Assembly (NCBI GenBank): GCA_964398055.1
Contig: CAYNLK010000007.1
Span: forward strand, 62,001-126,000
Reading direction: 5' to 3'
DNA: 64,000 bases
Origin: CAYNLK01 sp964398055
GTDB lineage: Bacteria > Chloroflexota > Anaerolineae > 4572-78 > J111
The notes beneath the pieces were generated by a model, which was not told where the DNA came from, did not search any database, and saw nothing but the letters and a program-made list of their open reading frames with translations. The translations under genes were made by a program, and so were the position numbers. Below are positions 6,466-14,503 of the stretch, piece after piece (position 1 is the first letter of the stretch; each line of letters starts with the position of its first letter).

Positions 6466-9423
6466 TTACAGCGACAGCACCCGCCGGCCGGACTCATAGA
6501 GAGTGATGGGGCCATCCTGCGACACGGTGATGGCCAGACACCCGGCCTCGGCGCTCATTTTGGCGGCGCTGCTGTGCCGGGCGCCTTTACCGGGGCCAAT
6601 TTCGGCCCTGGTGCCGGCGTCTGGCCGGAGCAGGATCATACAGCCTCTAAACTTTCCGGCCATATCGACCACCGTCGCCCCATCCTGCTTGGCAAAGTTG
6701 ATCAGCTCCCGGTCGGTCAACTTGTTCACCTCGTCGCTAACCAGCAGCGCAAAGTGACCGAACTGGGGCGCATCGGCATTTTTGAATATCTTATCGGCAT
6801 TGCCGATGATAAAAATTGCCCCGGTATTCTCCTCCGACATCTGAAAAGCGCAGCGGAGAAGCCGCCGGATCAGGGTTGGATTGTACTTTTTTTGCTCAAC
6901 CAGTTGGCTAATCACCCCCTCCACCCGTGAGATGCTCTCCGGTGACCAGTCACCGTTGGAATAGCGGCCGGCCAGTTGACCGTCGGCAAAGATGCGCACC
7001 TGATGACCGCCGCTGGGCACAAAGAAGACCACGGCATCGCACAGGCGGGAGATGGCAGCGTGATGGCGAAATTGAGGTCCCAGCAAAAAGCTAACCGGTT
7101 GTTCGGCCAGGGCCACCGTCAACTTGTGAATACCCCGCACGTAGCCGTGCCGGTCGACTAGATAACCAAGCACCAGCCCGTCGACCAGTTTGGCCAGAGA
7201 GATCAACTGGCTGCGCAGCCGGCGGATATGGTCGTGGCGCCACAAGCGGATCTGGCTTTCGGGTAGAACCCGGCCAATCCGAACGGGATCGCCGACGATC
7301 AGGGCGGTCGAGAGCGGTTTTTCTTCTTGCTCCATTTGGGCGATGGTGGCGGCTGTATCGCAGATATGAACCATCGAGGGCGCGTCGATTTGTTTGCTGC
7401 GGGCCAGGTCGAACAGGAATTCAATACCGGCGTCGGCCAGCCAGGCATCCAGAATACTTTCTTTTTCTAACAGCTCCCGCAATCGTTCCGGCGGTACTTT
7501 GACCCGGCTGATGGCGCTGAGCTGTACCGGTTGGGTTTGGGGATACATCTGCTCGATGGCCCCGGCATACCGTTCGGCTACCAGGTGACGACCTGCTTGC
7601 ACTATTGCGGCCAGCTCGCTGGCTGTTTTACTACCGGCCTGTTCCAGCAAACTGTACTCCCTGATTTGCTCCCAGCGATCCAGTTGGCGATTAACCTCGG
7701 CGATGACCTTATCTAACAAGCTTTGCACCTGGGGGTGGGCCGTGGTTGCCATCAATTCACGGTCGCCACTTTCCTGTTTCCAGAACCAGCGGACAGTTTG
7801 GGCTGGCGGGGTAGGGGTCTGGGGCAGGCTCTCGACCAATCCTTCGCCATCGCTGAAATGGTCGGCCAGGGCCTCCAGGTTGGGTACAATCAGGGCCGCC
7901 ACGTAAGGGCGACCTTCGCCAAACACGACTGCCTGCTCGATGAATGGGCTGGCCCGCAGGGCCGCTTCAATGGCGGCCGGCATGATCCGGCGACCGGTGG
8001 TCAAGAGCATCAGCGGCTGCTTGCGCCCGGTCAAAAAGAGAAAACCGGTGTCATCCAGTTGGCCCAGGTCGCCGGTGTGCAGCCAGCCCGCTTCATCAAG
8101 GGTTTGCTGCATGTCGGCCGGCCAGCCCCAATATTCGCACATGGTGGTTTCACCGCGGATCAGGATTTCACCGTCATCGGCCAGCCGACATTCAAAGCCC
8201 GGGGCCAGCCGGCCACATGAACCGACCCGGCGGTCGCTGGGCCGGCTAACAAAGGGGAAGCCGCCGGCTTCGGTGAGGCTGTAGAGATTTAGAATCGGCA
8301 AGCCAATGGCCTCAAAAAAGTCGGCCAACTCCCCGGGAATCGAGCCGCCGGCCATATAGAGACGCCGCATTCGACCGCCAATATAGCCGCGAATGCGATT
8401 GAAGAAGGTCAAATCGGCCCGAAGGTACTCCTGTTGCAGTCGAGGCGAGACCTCTTGGCCGGCCGCCTGGTATTCTTTGCCCTTGGCAATGGCCCACTGG
8501 AAGACCTTTTGGGTTGACTCCGGTTGCCGGCCGATATCATTCATCACGTACTGGTAGAATCGTTCATAAAAGTAGGGCATATTGAGGGTTACGGTAGGGC
8601 TGGTCTGCTGCATATTCTCGACAATGGCGGCGTCATCGCTTTGACTCAGAACGTTGGTCAGCCCGGACAGGAAGTAGTGGAGGGCCATGTGCAGACTGGC
8701 CGGGTGGCTCCAGGGCAGCACCGTAAAGGCCAGATCATCCTCGGCCAGCGGCAGCGACTTGGCCAGATGTTGCACTGTTTGCACCAAGCGCCGCTGATCG
8801 AATACGGCTCCTTTGAGCCGGCCGGTTTCGCCGCCGGTGTAATGGATGGTCGCCAGCGTTTCAGGCGCGGTGTTCTCGGCATAGTTGAGGAGATTACGGC
8901 GCTCTTTATGGGTTAACGGGACGCTCTCATCCAAGATAGCGGCGATGGATATAGTATGGTAGCGTTGATCCGGTTCGACGCGGTTGGTTACCAGAATGGT
9001 CTGCAAATCAGGCCACGGCTTGGGGCCTTTTTGTCTTAGCTGGCTGACCACCAGTTGGTAGAGCGTCTGGCTGGCCAGAGCGACTAAACGGACGCCGGAG
9101 TCTTGCAAAACAAATCGCAGCGTATCCGGCGCAATCGAGGGGTGGAGGGGCACGGCCAGTCCCCCGGCCAGGAGCGTACCCAGGTAGAGGACCAGCCATT
9201 CCAGGCTGTTCGACATAACAATGGCCACCCGCTCACCGTTGGTAATACCCTTCTTCTGTAAGAAGCGGGCCATGTATAAGGTCAGCGTTCCCACTTGGCG
9301 GTAAGTCATGTTCTGGAAATGCTCGCCCGACTTGAACTTGAGGCAAATTTTGGGTGTGTGCACCTCCAGAGCGGCCAGAATGGCCTGGTTCAGATTTTGG
9401 GTTTGGTCATCGATGCTTGTCAT
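6466..9423 (-). CDS. Decayed ANL (acyl-adenylate) domain fused to diadenylate cyclase region, copy B
   Basis: The protein has 985 residues from the ATG at 9421-9423; the open frame runs further upstream but overlaps the stop of copy A. Residues 1-640 resemble long-chain acyl-CoA synthetases (NGERVAIVMSNSLEW, YSLTEAGG, HTGDLG near 450, TGRKQPLM), but the P-loop reads YTGGETGRLKG (about 195-205) and the usual A10 lysine position is Gln609. The C-terminal third carries a DAC (DisA_N-type) signature: DGA at 914-916 and GARHSSA around 947-953, then AGCLAITVSQDGPI. A preceding DGL (748) and FRHHAA (785-790) pair looks like a second, degenerate DAC module. Such domains make c-di-AMP from two ATP. 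It is adjacent to paralogue copy A, 22 bases upstream. No signal peptide or membrane segment is seen, so it is probably cytosolic. Confidence 0.82.
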   Translation of the reverse strand: MTSIDDQTQNLNQAILAALEVHTPKICLKFKSGEHFQNMTYRQVGTLTLYMARFLQKKGITNGERVAIVMSNSLEWLVLYLGTLLAGGLAVPLHPSIAPDTLRFVLQDSGVRLVALASQTLYQLVVSQLRQKGPKPWPDLQTILVTNRVEPDQRYHTISIAAILDESVPLTHKERRNLLNYAENTAPETLATIHYTGGETGRLKGAVFDQRRLVQTVQHLAKSLPLAEDDLAFTVLPWSHPASLHMALHYFLSGLTNVLSQSDDAAIVENMQQTSPTVTLNMPYFYERFYQYVMNDIGRQPESTQKVFQWAIAKGKEYQAAGQEVSPRLQQEYLRADLTFFNRIRGYIGGRMRRLYMAGGSIPGELADFFEAIGLPILNLYSLTEAGGFPFVSRPSDRRVGSCGRLAPGFECRLADDGEILIRGETTMCEYWGWPADMQQTLDEAGWLHTGDLGQLDDTGFLFLTGRKQPLMLLTTGRRIMPAAIEAALRASPFIEQAVVFGEGRPYVAALIVPNLEALADHFSDGEGLVESLPQTPTPPAQTVRWFWKQESGDRELMATTAHPQVQSLLDKVIAEVNRQLDRWEQIREYSLLEQAGSKTASELAAIVQAGRHLVAERYAGAIEQMYPQTQPVQLSAISRVKVPPERLRELLEKESILDAWLADAGIEFLFDLARSKQIDAPSMVHICDTAATIAQMEQEEKPLSTALIVGDPVRIGRVLPESQIRLWRHDHIRRLRSQLISLAKLVDGLVLGYLVDRHGYVRGIHKLTVALAEQPVSFLLGPQFRHHAAISRLCDAVVFFVPSGGHQVRIFADGQLAGRYSNGDWSPESISRVEGVISQLVEQKKYNPTLIRRLLRCAFQMSEENTGAIFIIGNADKIFKNADAPQFGHFALLVSDEVNKLTDRELINFAKQDGATVVDMAGKFRGCMILLRPDAGTRAEIGPGKGARHSSAAKMSAEAGCLAITVSQDGPITLYESGRRVLSL

Positions 9424-9445
9424 ATTTGGTGGTATAGCCAGGGCG

Positions 9446-12316
9446 TTACAGTGACAGAATCCGCTGCCCCGACTCGTAGATGGTGATTGGGCCATCCTGA
9501 GAAACGGTGATGGCCAGACAGCCGGCTTCGGCGCTCATTTTGGCGGCGCTGCTGTGCCGGGCGCCTTTGCCGGTGCCGATTTCGGCCTGAGTTTTGGCGT
9601 CTGGCCGCAACAAGACCATGCAGCCTCTAAATCTGCCCTCGGTGTCGATCACGGTGGCCCCATCCTGCTTGGCAAAGTTGATCAGCTCCCGGTCGGTCAG
9701 GTGCTCTACCTCGGCGCTAACGATGATGGCGAAGTGGCTGATCTCGGCCGCGTCCGAATGTTTGAAGACCCGGTCGGCATTACCGATGATGAAAATGGCC
9801 CCCAGGTTTTCCTCAGCCATCTGAAAAGCGCAGCGCAAGATCCGTCGAATGAGGGCCAACTCATAATTTTTCTCGTCGGCCAGTTGGGCAATAACCTCGT
9901 CGACCCGGGCGATGTTTTCAGGCGACCAATCGCCGTTGGAGTAGCGACCGACCAGCTGGCCATTGGCAAAAACCCGCACCTGGCGACCGCCCGACGGCAC
10001 AAAAAAGACAACGGCGTCGCACTGCTTTGAAATGGCTGCATGGTGCCGGAATTGCGGCCCTAGCAAAAAACTGATCGACTGCTCCTCCAGTTTCACTGAC
10101 AACTTGTGGATACCCCGCACGTAGCCGTACCTATCGACCACATAACCCAGCACCAGCCCATCCACCATCTTGGCCAGGGTTACCAGAATATTCCGCATCC
10201 GGCGAATATGATCGTGACGCAGCAGTTGCACCTGACTTTCAGGCAAGACGCGGCCAATGCGGATGGGATCGCCCACAATCAGGGCCGTCGACAGCGGCTT
10301 CTCCTCGCTTTCCATCTGGGCGATTGTAGCCGCAGCGTCGGAGATGTGGACCATTGACGGGGCGTCGATCTGCTTCTCGCGGGCCAGGTCAAAGAGAAAT
10401 TGGATGCCGGCGTCGGTCAGCCAGGCGTCCAGAATGCTTTCTTTTTCCAGCAGTTCTCGCAGTCGCTCCGGGTTCACCTGCACCTCGGTGACCTCTTTCT
10501 CTTCAAATTTGAGGGTCATCGGATACATGGCTTCAATCTGGCTGCTATATCGCTCGGCGACCACATGGCGGCTGATCCGGGCTGAGGTGGTCAATTCACC
10601 GGCTTCGGCGCTCAGGGGTTGCTCCAGCAGGCTGTATTCCCGGACCTGTTCCCAGCGATCCAGCTTGCTATTGACTTGCCCAATCACCTCATCGAGCAGA
10701 GCTTTCACTTTAGGATGGCCGGTTGTGGTGACCGGTTCGGTATCCTGTTCAGTTGAGTCGGCAAAGTGAGCTGCCAACGCCGGTAGATTGGGTAAGATCA
10801 TCGCCGAAATGTACGGCTTGCCTTCGCCAAAAACGGCCGCCTGAGTAATGAACGGGCTGGCGGTCAGGGCGTTCTCGATGGCCGCCGGGGCAATCTTGCG
10901 CCCGGTGGAGAGGACGATCAGGTGTTGCTTACGGCCGGTGATGTGCAGATAACCGTCGTCATCCAGGTAACCGGTGTCGCCGGTGCGCAGCCAGCCGTCA
11001 TTATCAAACGCTTTGGCGGTTTCTTCGGGTTGTTGCCAGTACTCTCGCATCAAGGTTGGGCCTCTCACCAGAATCTCGTCGTCGGGGCCAAGTTGCAACT
11101 CAAAACCAGGGGTGATCTGGCCACAAGCTCCGGGGTGGTAAGCATTAAGCCGGCTCACCGCGGGAAAGCCGCCGGCTTCGGTGAGGCTGTACACGTTCAG
11201 AACCGGCATGCCCACCACCTCAAAAAATTCGGCCAACTCTTGCGGCAGTGAGGCGCCGGTGGAGTAAAAGCGGCGGATGCGGCCACCGATGTTGCCCCTG
11301 AACTGGCTGAAGAAGGTCATATCGGCCCGGGCATACTCCTGGCGTAGCTCCGGTGAGGCCTCATTACCGGCGGCCCGAAACTCTTTCCCTTTGGCCACTG
11401 CCCACTTAAATACCTCCTGGGTTGCTTCGGGCTGGCCATTGACCCATTCCATAAAGCCCTGGTAAAGTAATTCAACGCCGTAGGGGGTCGACAGGGTGAT
11501 GGTAGGGCTGGCTTGCTGCATATTTTCAAAAGCCGAGCTATAACTTTCGGGCAGGGCGTTGGCAATCCCAGACAGAAAATAATGGAGTGTAACCATCAGG
11601 CTGGGCGCTTCACACCAGGGTCTGAGGGTAAAGGCCAGCTCATCTTCCTCAAAAGTAAGCCACTCAGCCAGATGGCGCAGGGTGGCCAGGCTGGCGGCGT
11701 GGTCAAAAACAGCCCCTTTGGGCCGGCCGGTCTCGCTGACAACATAATAGATGACGGTCAGGGCGTCCGGGGCAATGTTGACGGCATGGTTACGGAGCTG
11801 CTCAATCTCGTCAGAGGTCGGCGGGGTGGTTTTGCTCAGAATTTGATCAATTGCCATCACGTTTGGCGGCAGATCTGGCGGGTTGTTGATTGCCAGGATG
11901 GTGACCAGCTTAGGAAGTTGGGAACCGGCTGCGCCGGTCAATTCGGCCGATAAGGCTTGCAGGTGTTCCTTATGTTCTGCCACAGTCACCGCCGCGCCAA
12001 TGTCGTCCAGAATTGTCCGAACCATCTCCGGAGTATATGAGGCGCGCAGGGGCACAGCCACGCCGCCGGCCAACAGACAGGCCAGGTAAACCGCAAACCA
12101 TTCCGGTGAGTTATCGGCGATGATGGCAACCCGCTCACCGTTGGAGATGCCGTGCGTGCGCAAATAATGGGCCAGATGCAGCGTTTGATTTTGAAATCGC
12201 CAATAGGAGATGTCTTGGTAGCGGGCGCCCCGTTTGATTTTGAAGCAACTCTGCCGGGCATAATCGTTCAGCGCCTTCAGGATAGCTTCATTGATACTAC
12301 TTACTTCGTTGTACAT
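9446..12316 (-). CDS. Decayed ANL domain fused to diadenylate cyclase region, copy A
   Basis: The protein has 956 residues from the ATG at 12314-12316, chosen because GGAGG lies six bases upstream; a GTG at 12331 would fall across that site. The N-terminal ~610 residues have the fold signature of acyl-CoA synthetases (SNGERVAIIADNSPEW, YSLTEAGG, RTGDTGYLDDDG near 445, ITGRKQHLIVLSTGRK). The ATP P-loop is degraded to YYVVSETGRPKG (190-201) and the A10 lysine equivalent is Arg580. The C-terminus has DGA (885-887) and GARHSSA (918-924), the two hallmark motifs of diadenylate cyclases, after an upstream DGL (719) plus FRHHAA (756-761). It is first in a two- or three-gene operon with its own extended -10 promoter. 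The last ~350 residues are much more conserved between the copies than the ANL part. Confidence 0.83.
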   Translation of the reverse strand: MYNEVSSINEAILKALNDYARQSCFKIKRGARYQDISYWRFQNQTLHLAHYLRTHGISNGERVAIIADNSPEWFAVYLACLLAGGVAVPLRASYTPEMVRTILDDIGAAVTVAEHKEHLQALSAELTGAAGSQLPKLVTILAINNPPDLPPNVMAIDQILSKTTPPTSDEIEQLRNHAVNIAPDALTVIYYVVSETGRPKGAVFDHAASLATLRHLAEWLTFEEDELAFTLRPWCEAPSLMVTLHYFLSGIANALPESYSSAFENMQQASPTITLSTPYGVELLYQGFMEWVNGQPEATQEVFKWAVAKGKEFRAAGNEASPELRQEYARADMTFFSQFRGNIGGRIRRFYSTGASLPQELAEFFEVVGMPVLNVYSLTEAGGFPAVSRLNAYHPGACGQITPGFELQLGPDDEILVRGPTLMREYWQQPEETAKAFDNDGWLRTGDTGYLDDDGYLHITGRKQHLIVLSTGRKIAPAAIENALTASPFITQAAVFGEGKPYISAMILPNLPALAAHFADSTEQDTEPVTTTGHPKVKALLDEVIGQVNSKLDRWEQVREYSLLEQPLSAEAGELTTSARISRHVVAERYSSQIEAMYPMTLKFEEKEVTEVQVNPERLRELLEKESILDAWLTDAGIQFLFDLAREKQIDAPSMVHISDAAATIAQMESEEKPLSTALIVGDPIRIGRVLPESQVQLLRHDHIRRMRNILVTLAKMVDGLVLGYVVDRYGYVRGIHKLSVKLEEQSISFLLGPQFRHHAAISKQCDAVVFFVPSGGRQVRVFANGQLVGRYSNGDWSPENIARVDEVIAQLADEKNYELALIRRILRCAFQMAEENLGAIFIIGNADRVFKHSDAAEISHFAIIVSAEVEHLTDRELINFAKQDGATVIDTEGRFRGCMVLLRPDAKTQAEIGTGKGARHSSAAKMSAEAGCLAITVSQDGPITIYESGQRILSL

Positions 12317-12437
12317 GCTTGCCTCCAACACAACCGGGCTAGCGCGGCAGGGATACGATATTAGGTGAGGGCACGCAAGACTGTTTGGGGTGGCGTACTA
12401 CCCATCCTGGCTGCTCAACCGTTCCAATCACAGGGGG

Positions 12438-12446
12438 ATTATACCA
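12438..12446 (-). promoter_or_regulatory. Extended -10 promoter of the ANL-DAC operon
   Basis: On the minus strand TGGTATAAT (TG-N plus a perfect -10) lies about 120 bases upstream of the copy A start. No good -35 hexamer is seen at 16-18 bases, which is typical of extended -10 promoters. The same TGGTATAAT occurs upstream of etfB. Confidence 0.5.
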
Positions 12447-12512
12447 GATTTTTGCCCCATCGACGGATACATAGCGTCATCATACCTCATATTCCGGCTG
12501 AATACCAAAATC

Positions 12513-12546
12513 AAAGCGAGGGCTCGACCACTTCAGCCCTCGCTTT
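12513..12546 (-). terminator. Hairpin terminator downstream of the trypsin-like protease
   Basis: AAAGCGAGGGCT (12513-12524) pairs perfectly with AGCCCTCGCTTT (12535-12546). The stem ends in T-rich sequence and separates the protease gene from the ANL-DAC promoter. The remainder of the 12317-12638 spacer contains only this hairpin, the repeat at 12585-12622 and the promoter; no gene is seen. Confidence 0.6.
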
Positions 12547-12584
12547 AGCAAATTCGTTATTATTCAGGCTAACCGCATCTCGCA

Positions 12585-12622
12585 CCCTTCGACAGGCTCA
12601 GGATGTGCAGCCTGTCGAAGGG
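12585..12622. repeat. CCCTTCGACAGGCT palindrome
   Basis: A perfect 14-base inverted repeat (CCCTTCGACAGGCT ... AGCCTGTCGAAGGG) has a ten-base loop and no T-tract. It resembles the widespread TTCGACAGGCT intergenic palindromes of many genomes. It lies between the protease stop and its terminator. Confidence 0.6.
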
Positions 12623-12638
12623 CGCGCCCGGTTGGTTA

Positions 12639-13247
12639 TTATAACACCGCGACCACAGGTGAGCCTAACTTTTCCCGCAGGAAATTTTTGACCACATGAA
12701 CCGGAATGGCCAGCCCTACCTCCGGCCCGGCAATCATAGTGTTAAGACCAACCAGCTTGCCCTGAATATCAACCAGGGGCCCGCCGGAATGACCCGGCCG
12801 CAGGTGCAGGCTAACCTGGATAAGTTCGCCCCGGTAACCGGGCAGTTCAGGTGGTTGGCCGGTAGCAATGACAATACCGGCTGTCGCCGCGCCCAACACG
12901 CCCCAGGGGTGGCCCACGGCCAACACCCACTGGCCAGGTTGGAGCTGATTTGAGTTGCCTAACTCGATGGTCGGCAGGTCGGTGGCTGCCACGGCCAGCG
13001 CGGCCAGGTCACGGTCAGGGTCGTCGGCCAGCAGCCGGGCCGGTAAGGTGCGTCCATCGGGCAAGGTCACGGTCGGGTTGGGGTATTGTTGCAGCACGTG
13101 AGCGTTGGTGATGATCAACCCATCACCATGCCAGATGGTACCGGCCCCGGCTCCACCCCGGCCATTCTTGATCTGGACCAAACTGGCCCGAATCTTGGCC
13201 ACGGTGGTTGACATTTCTTCGTTAAATTGTTGGAGTAAATTAGCCAT
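12639..13247 (-). CDS. Trypsin-like serine protease, DegP/HtrA catalytic domain only
   Basis: The 202-residue protein has the full catalytic triad in the HtrA arrangement: His in ITNAHVL (about 49), Asp in DPDRDLAAL (about 80) and Ser in RPGHSGGPL (about 155). There is no signal peptide or membrane anchor and no PDZ domain, so it would act in the cytoplasm and is shorter than DegP/DegS. It is paired with a PDZ-bearing paralogue just upstream; both start with a similar short helix (MSTTVAKIRASLVQI versus ALATTVEQAGASVVRV). The ribosome binding site at ATG 13247 is weak, and an internal ATG eleven codons later is an alternative. Confidence 0.85.
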   Translation of the reverse strand: MANLLQQFNEEMSTTVAKIRASLVQIKNGRGGAGAGTIWHGDGLIITNAHVLQQYPNPTVTLPDGRTLPARLLADDPDRDLAALAVAATDLPTIELGNSNQLQPGQWVLAVGHPWGVLGAATAGIVIATGQPPELPGYRGELIQVSLHLRPGHSGGPLVDIQGKLVGLNTMIAGPEVGLAIPVHVVKNFLREKLGSPVVAVL

Positions 13248-13250
13248 AGG

Positions 13251-13318
13251 TTTGTGATGCGTGAAACGTGAAGCGCAAATGGTCTTTTGTCACGTTTTAC
13301 GCATTTCGTTCTACATAG
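13251..13318. repeat. Palindromic heptamer repeat (GTGATGC-GTGAAAC type), copy 2
   Basis: Consecutive seven-base units GTGATGC, GTGAAAC, GTGAAGC are followed after a short centre by their inverted counterparts (GTCACGTTTTACGCATTTCG). The same arrangement occurs at 608-667. It fills the spacer between the two protease genes. Confidence 0.65.
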
Positions 13319-13343
13319 GTTGGATGATTTCACTTTGAACTAT

Positions 13344-14243
13344 CTAAGCCCGCTCGCCAACCGGTACATTGAGTTCCATTACTTGACCGCCCCGCACCAG
13401 CCGCAGCGAGACGGTTGTGCCGACTCGGTCGGGACTCAACTGAGCCAACAGGTCGTCGTGGTGGCGAATGGGCGTATTGGCCAGGGCCACCAGAGTGTCA
13501 CCCAAAACCAGGCCGCCCTGCTCGGCCGGGCTGCCCGGTTCAACCGAAACGAGGAGCAGCCCGGTTTCCTGGCCAAGCTGTTGGGCCAATCCGGCCGGCA
13601 GCCGGACCGGTTGGGTATTGACGCCCAGATAACCTCGCCGGACGCGCCCGTGGGTCAGCAGCGTCTCAACCACATGGCGTAGGGTTGCCGCCGGAATAGT
13701 CAAGCTGACCCCGCGCACTAAGGCCGAACTGTTCAACCCAACGACTTCGCCGGTGGCGCTGACCAGGGGTCCACCGGAGAAACCCGGATACATTACTACG
13801 TCCGTTTGCAGGTAGCGGTCAAGCTGACCTCCAACCGGCGTGCGCCAGCTTTGCTCGCTTAGGGCGCTAACAATGCCCAGGGTGGCCTGGACGGTCTGGC
13901 CGGGTCGCCCCAGGGCCAGCACCAGGTGGCCAACCCGGACCTGATCAATCTCAGCCCATGAGGGAACAGGCAGGGCGGTGGCCTGAACCCGTAGCACCGC
14001 CAGGTCGGTGGTGGGGTCTCGGCCCACCAGGCTGGCGGCTACGGTTGAACCGTTGGGCAGACCCACGCCGATATTTTCGTCTTGCTGGACGACGTGATGG
14101 GCCGTCACCATGACCCCATCGGCCGACCAGATGATGCCGCTGGCCGGTAGGCGGCGGCGTCCTTCAACCCGCACCACACTCGCCCCGGCTTGCTCCACGG
14201 TAGTCGCAAGGGCGTTGGAAAAGTTTGCTAATACTTCTGACAT
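13344..14243 (-). CDS. HtrA-like trypsin-PDZ serine protease without signal peptide
   Basis: The protein has 299 residues from the ATG at 14241-14243, which has GGGAGG eight bases upstream; an earlier in-frame start at 14300 lies inside a heptamer repeat and is rejected. Catalytic residues are visible: His in VTAHHVV, Asp in DPTTDLAVL, Ser in YPGFSGGPL. The C-terminal 90 residues form a PDZ domain (RRGYLGVNTQPV ... GLLLVSVEPGSPAEQGGLVLGD). Such proteases degrade or sense misfolded proteins, usually in the periplasm, but no export signal or anchor is visible here. It lies upstream of a PDZ-less paralogue on the same strand. Confidence 0.87.
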   Translation of the reverse strand: MSEVLANFSNALATTVEQAGASVVRVEGRRRLPASGIIWSADGVMVTAHHVVQQDENIGVGLPNGSTVAASLVGRDPTTDLAVLRVQATALPVPSWAEIDQVRVGHLVLALGRPGQTVQATLGIVSALSEQSWRTPVGGQLDRYLQTDVVMYPGFSGGPLVSATGEVVGLNSSALVRGVSLTIPAATLRHVVETLLTHGRVRRGYLGVNTQPVRLPAGLAQQLGQETGLLLVSVEPGSPAEQGGLVLGDTLVALANTPIRHHDDLLAQLSPDRVGTTVSLRLVRGGQVMELNVPVGERA

Positions 14244-14266
14244 TTGTTTGGCCTCCCAAGATAATT

Positions 14267-14340
14267 GTGAATGGTGAATGGTAAATGGTGAAATCTCCAA
14301 TCTCGAATCTCCAATCTCGAATCTCCAATCTCCAATCTCT
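14267..14340. repeat. Heptanucleotide tandem repeats (GTGAATG and AATCTCC units)
   Basis: Three to four GTGAATG-like units (14267-14294) run into seven exact-length units of AATCTCC/AATCTCG/AATCTCT (14292-14340). The array sits just upstream of the protease start on the minus strand. It is one of at least four heptamer loci in the window. Confidence 0.8.
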
Positions 14341-14503
14341 GATTTACCATAATAGATGAGTAGAAATTACCAGAACTTCTGGATTGTCTCCAGTTTAGCA
14401 GTTGAAGCGAGATTTGACATCACCCATTTGATGAGGCGCGACCTGGAAAAATGGGTAGGTGAGAGGGGAGGGACAGCGTTAACGGCTGGGGTGGGGAAAC
14501 TTT

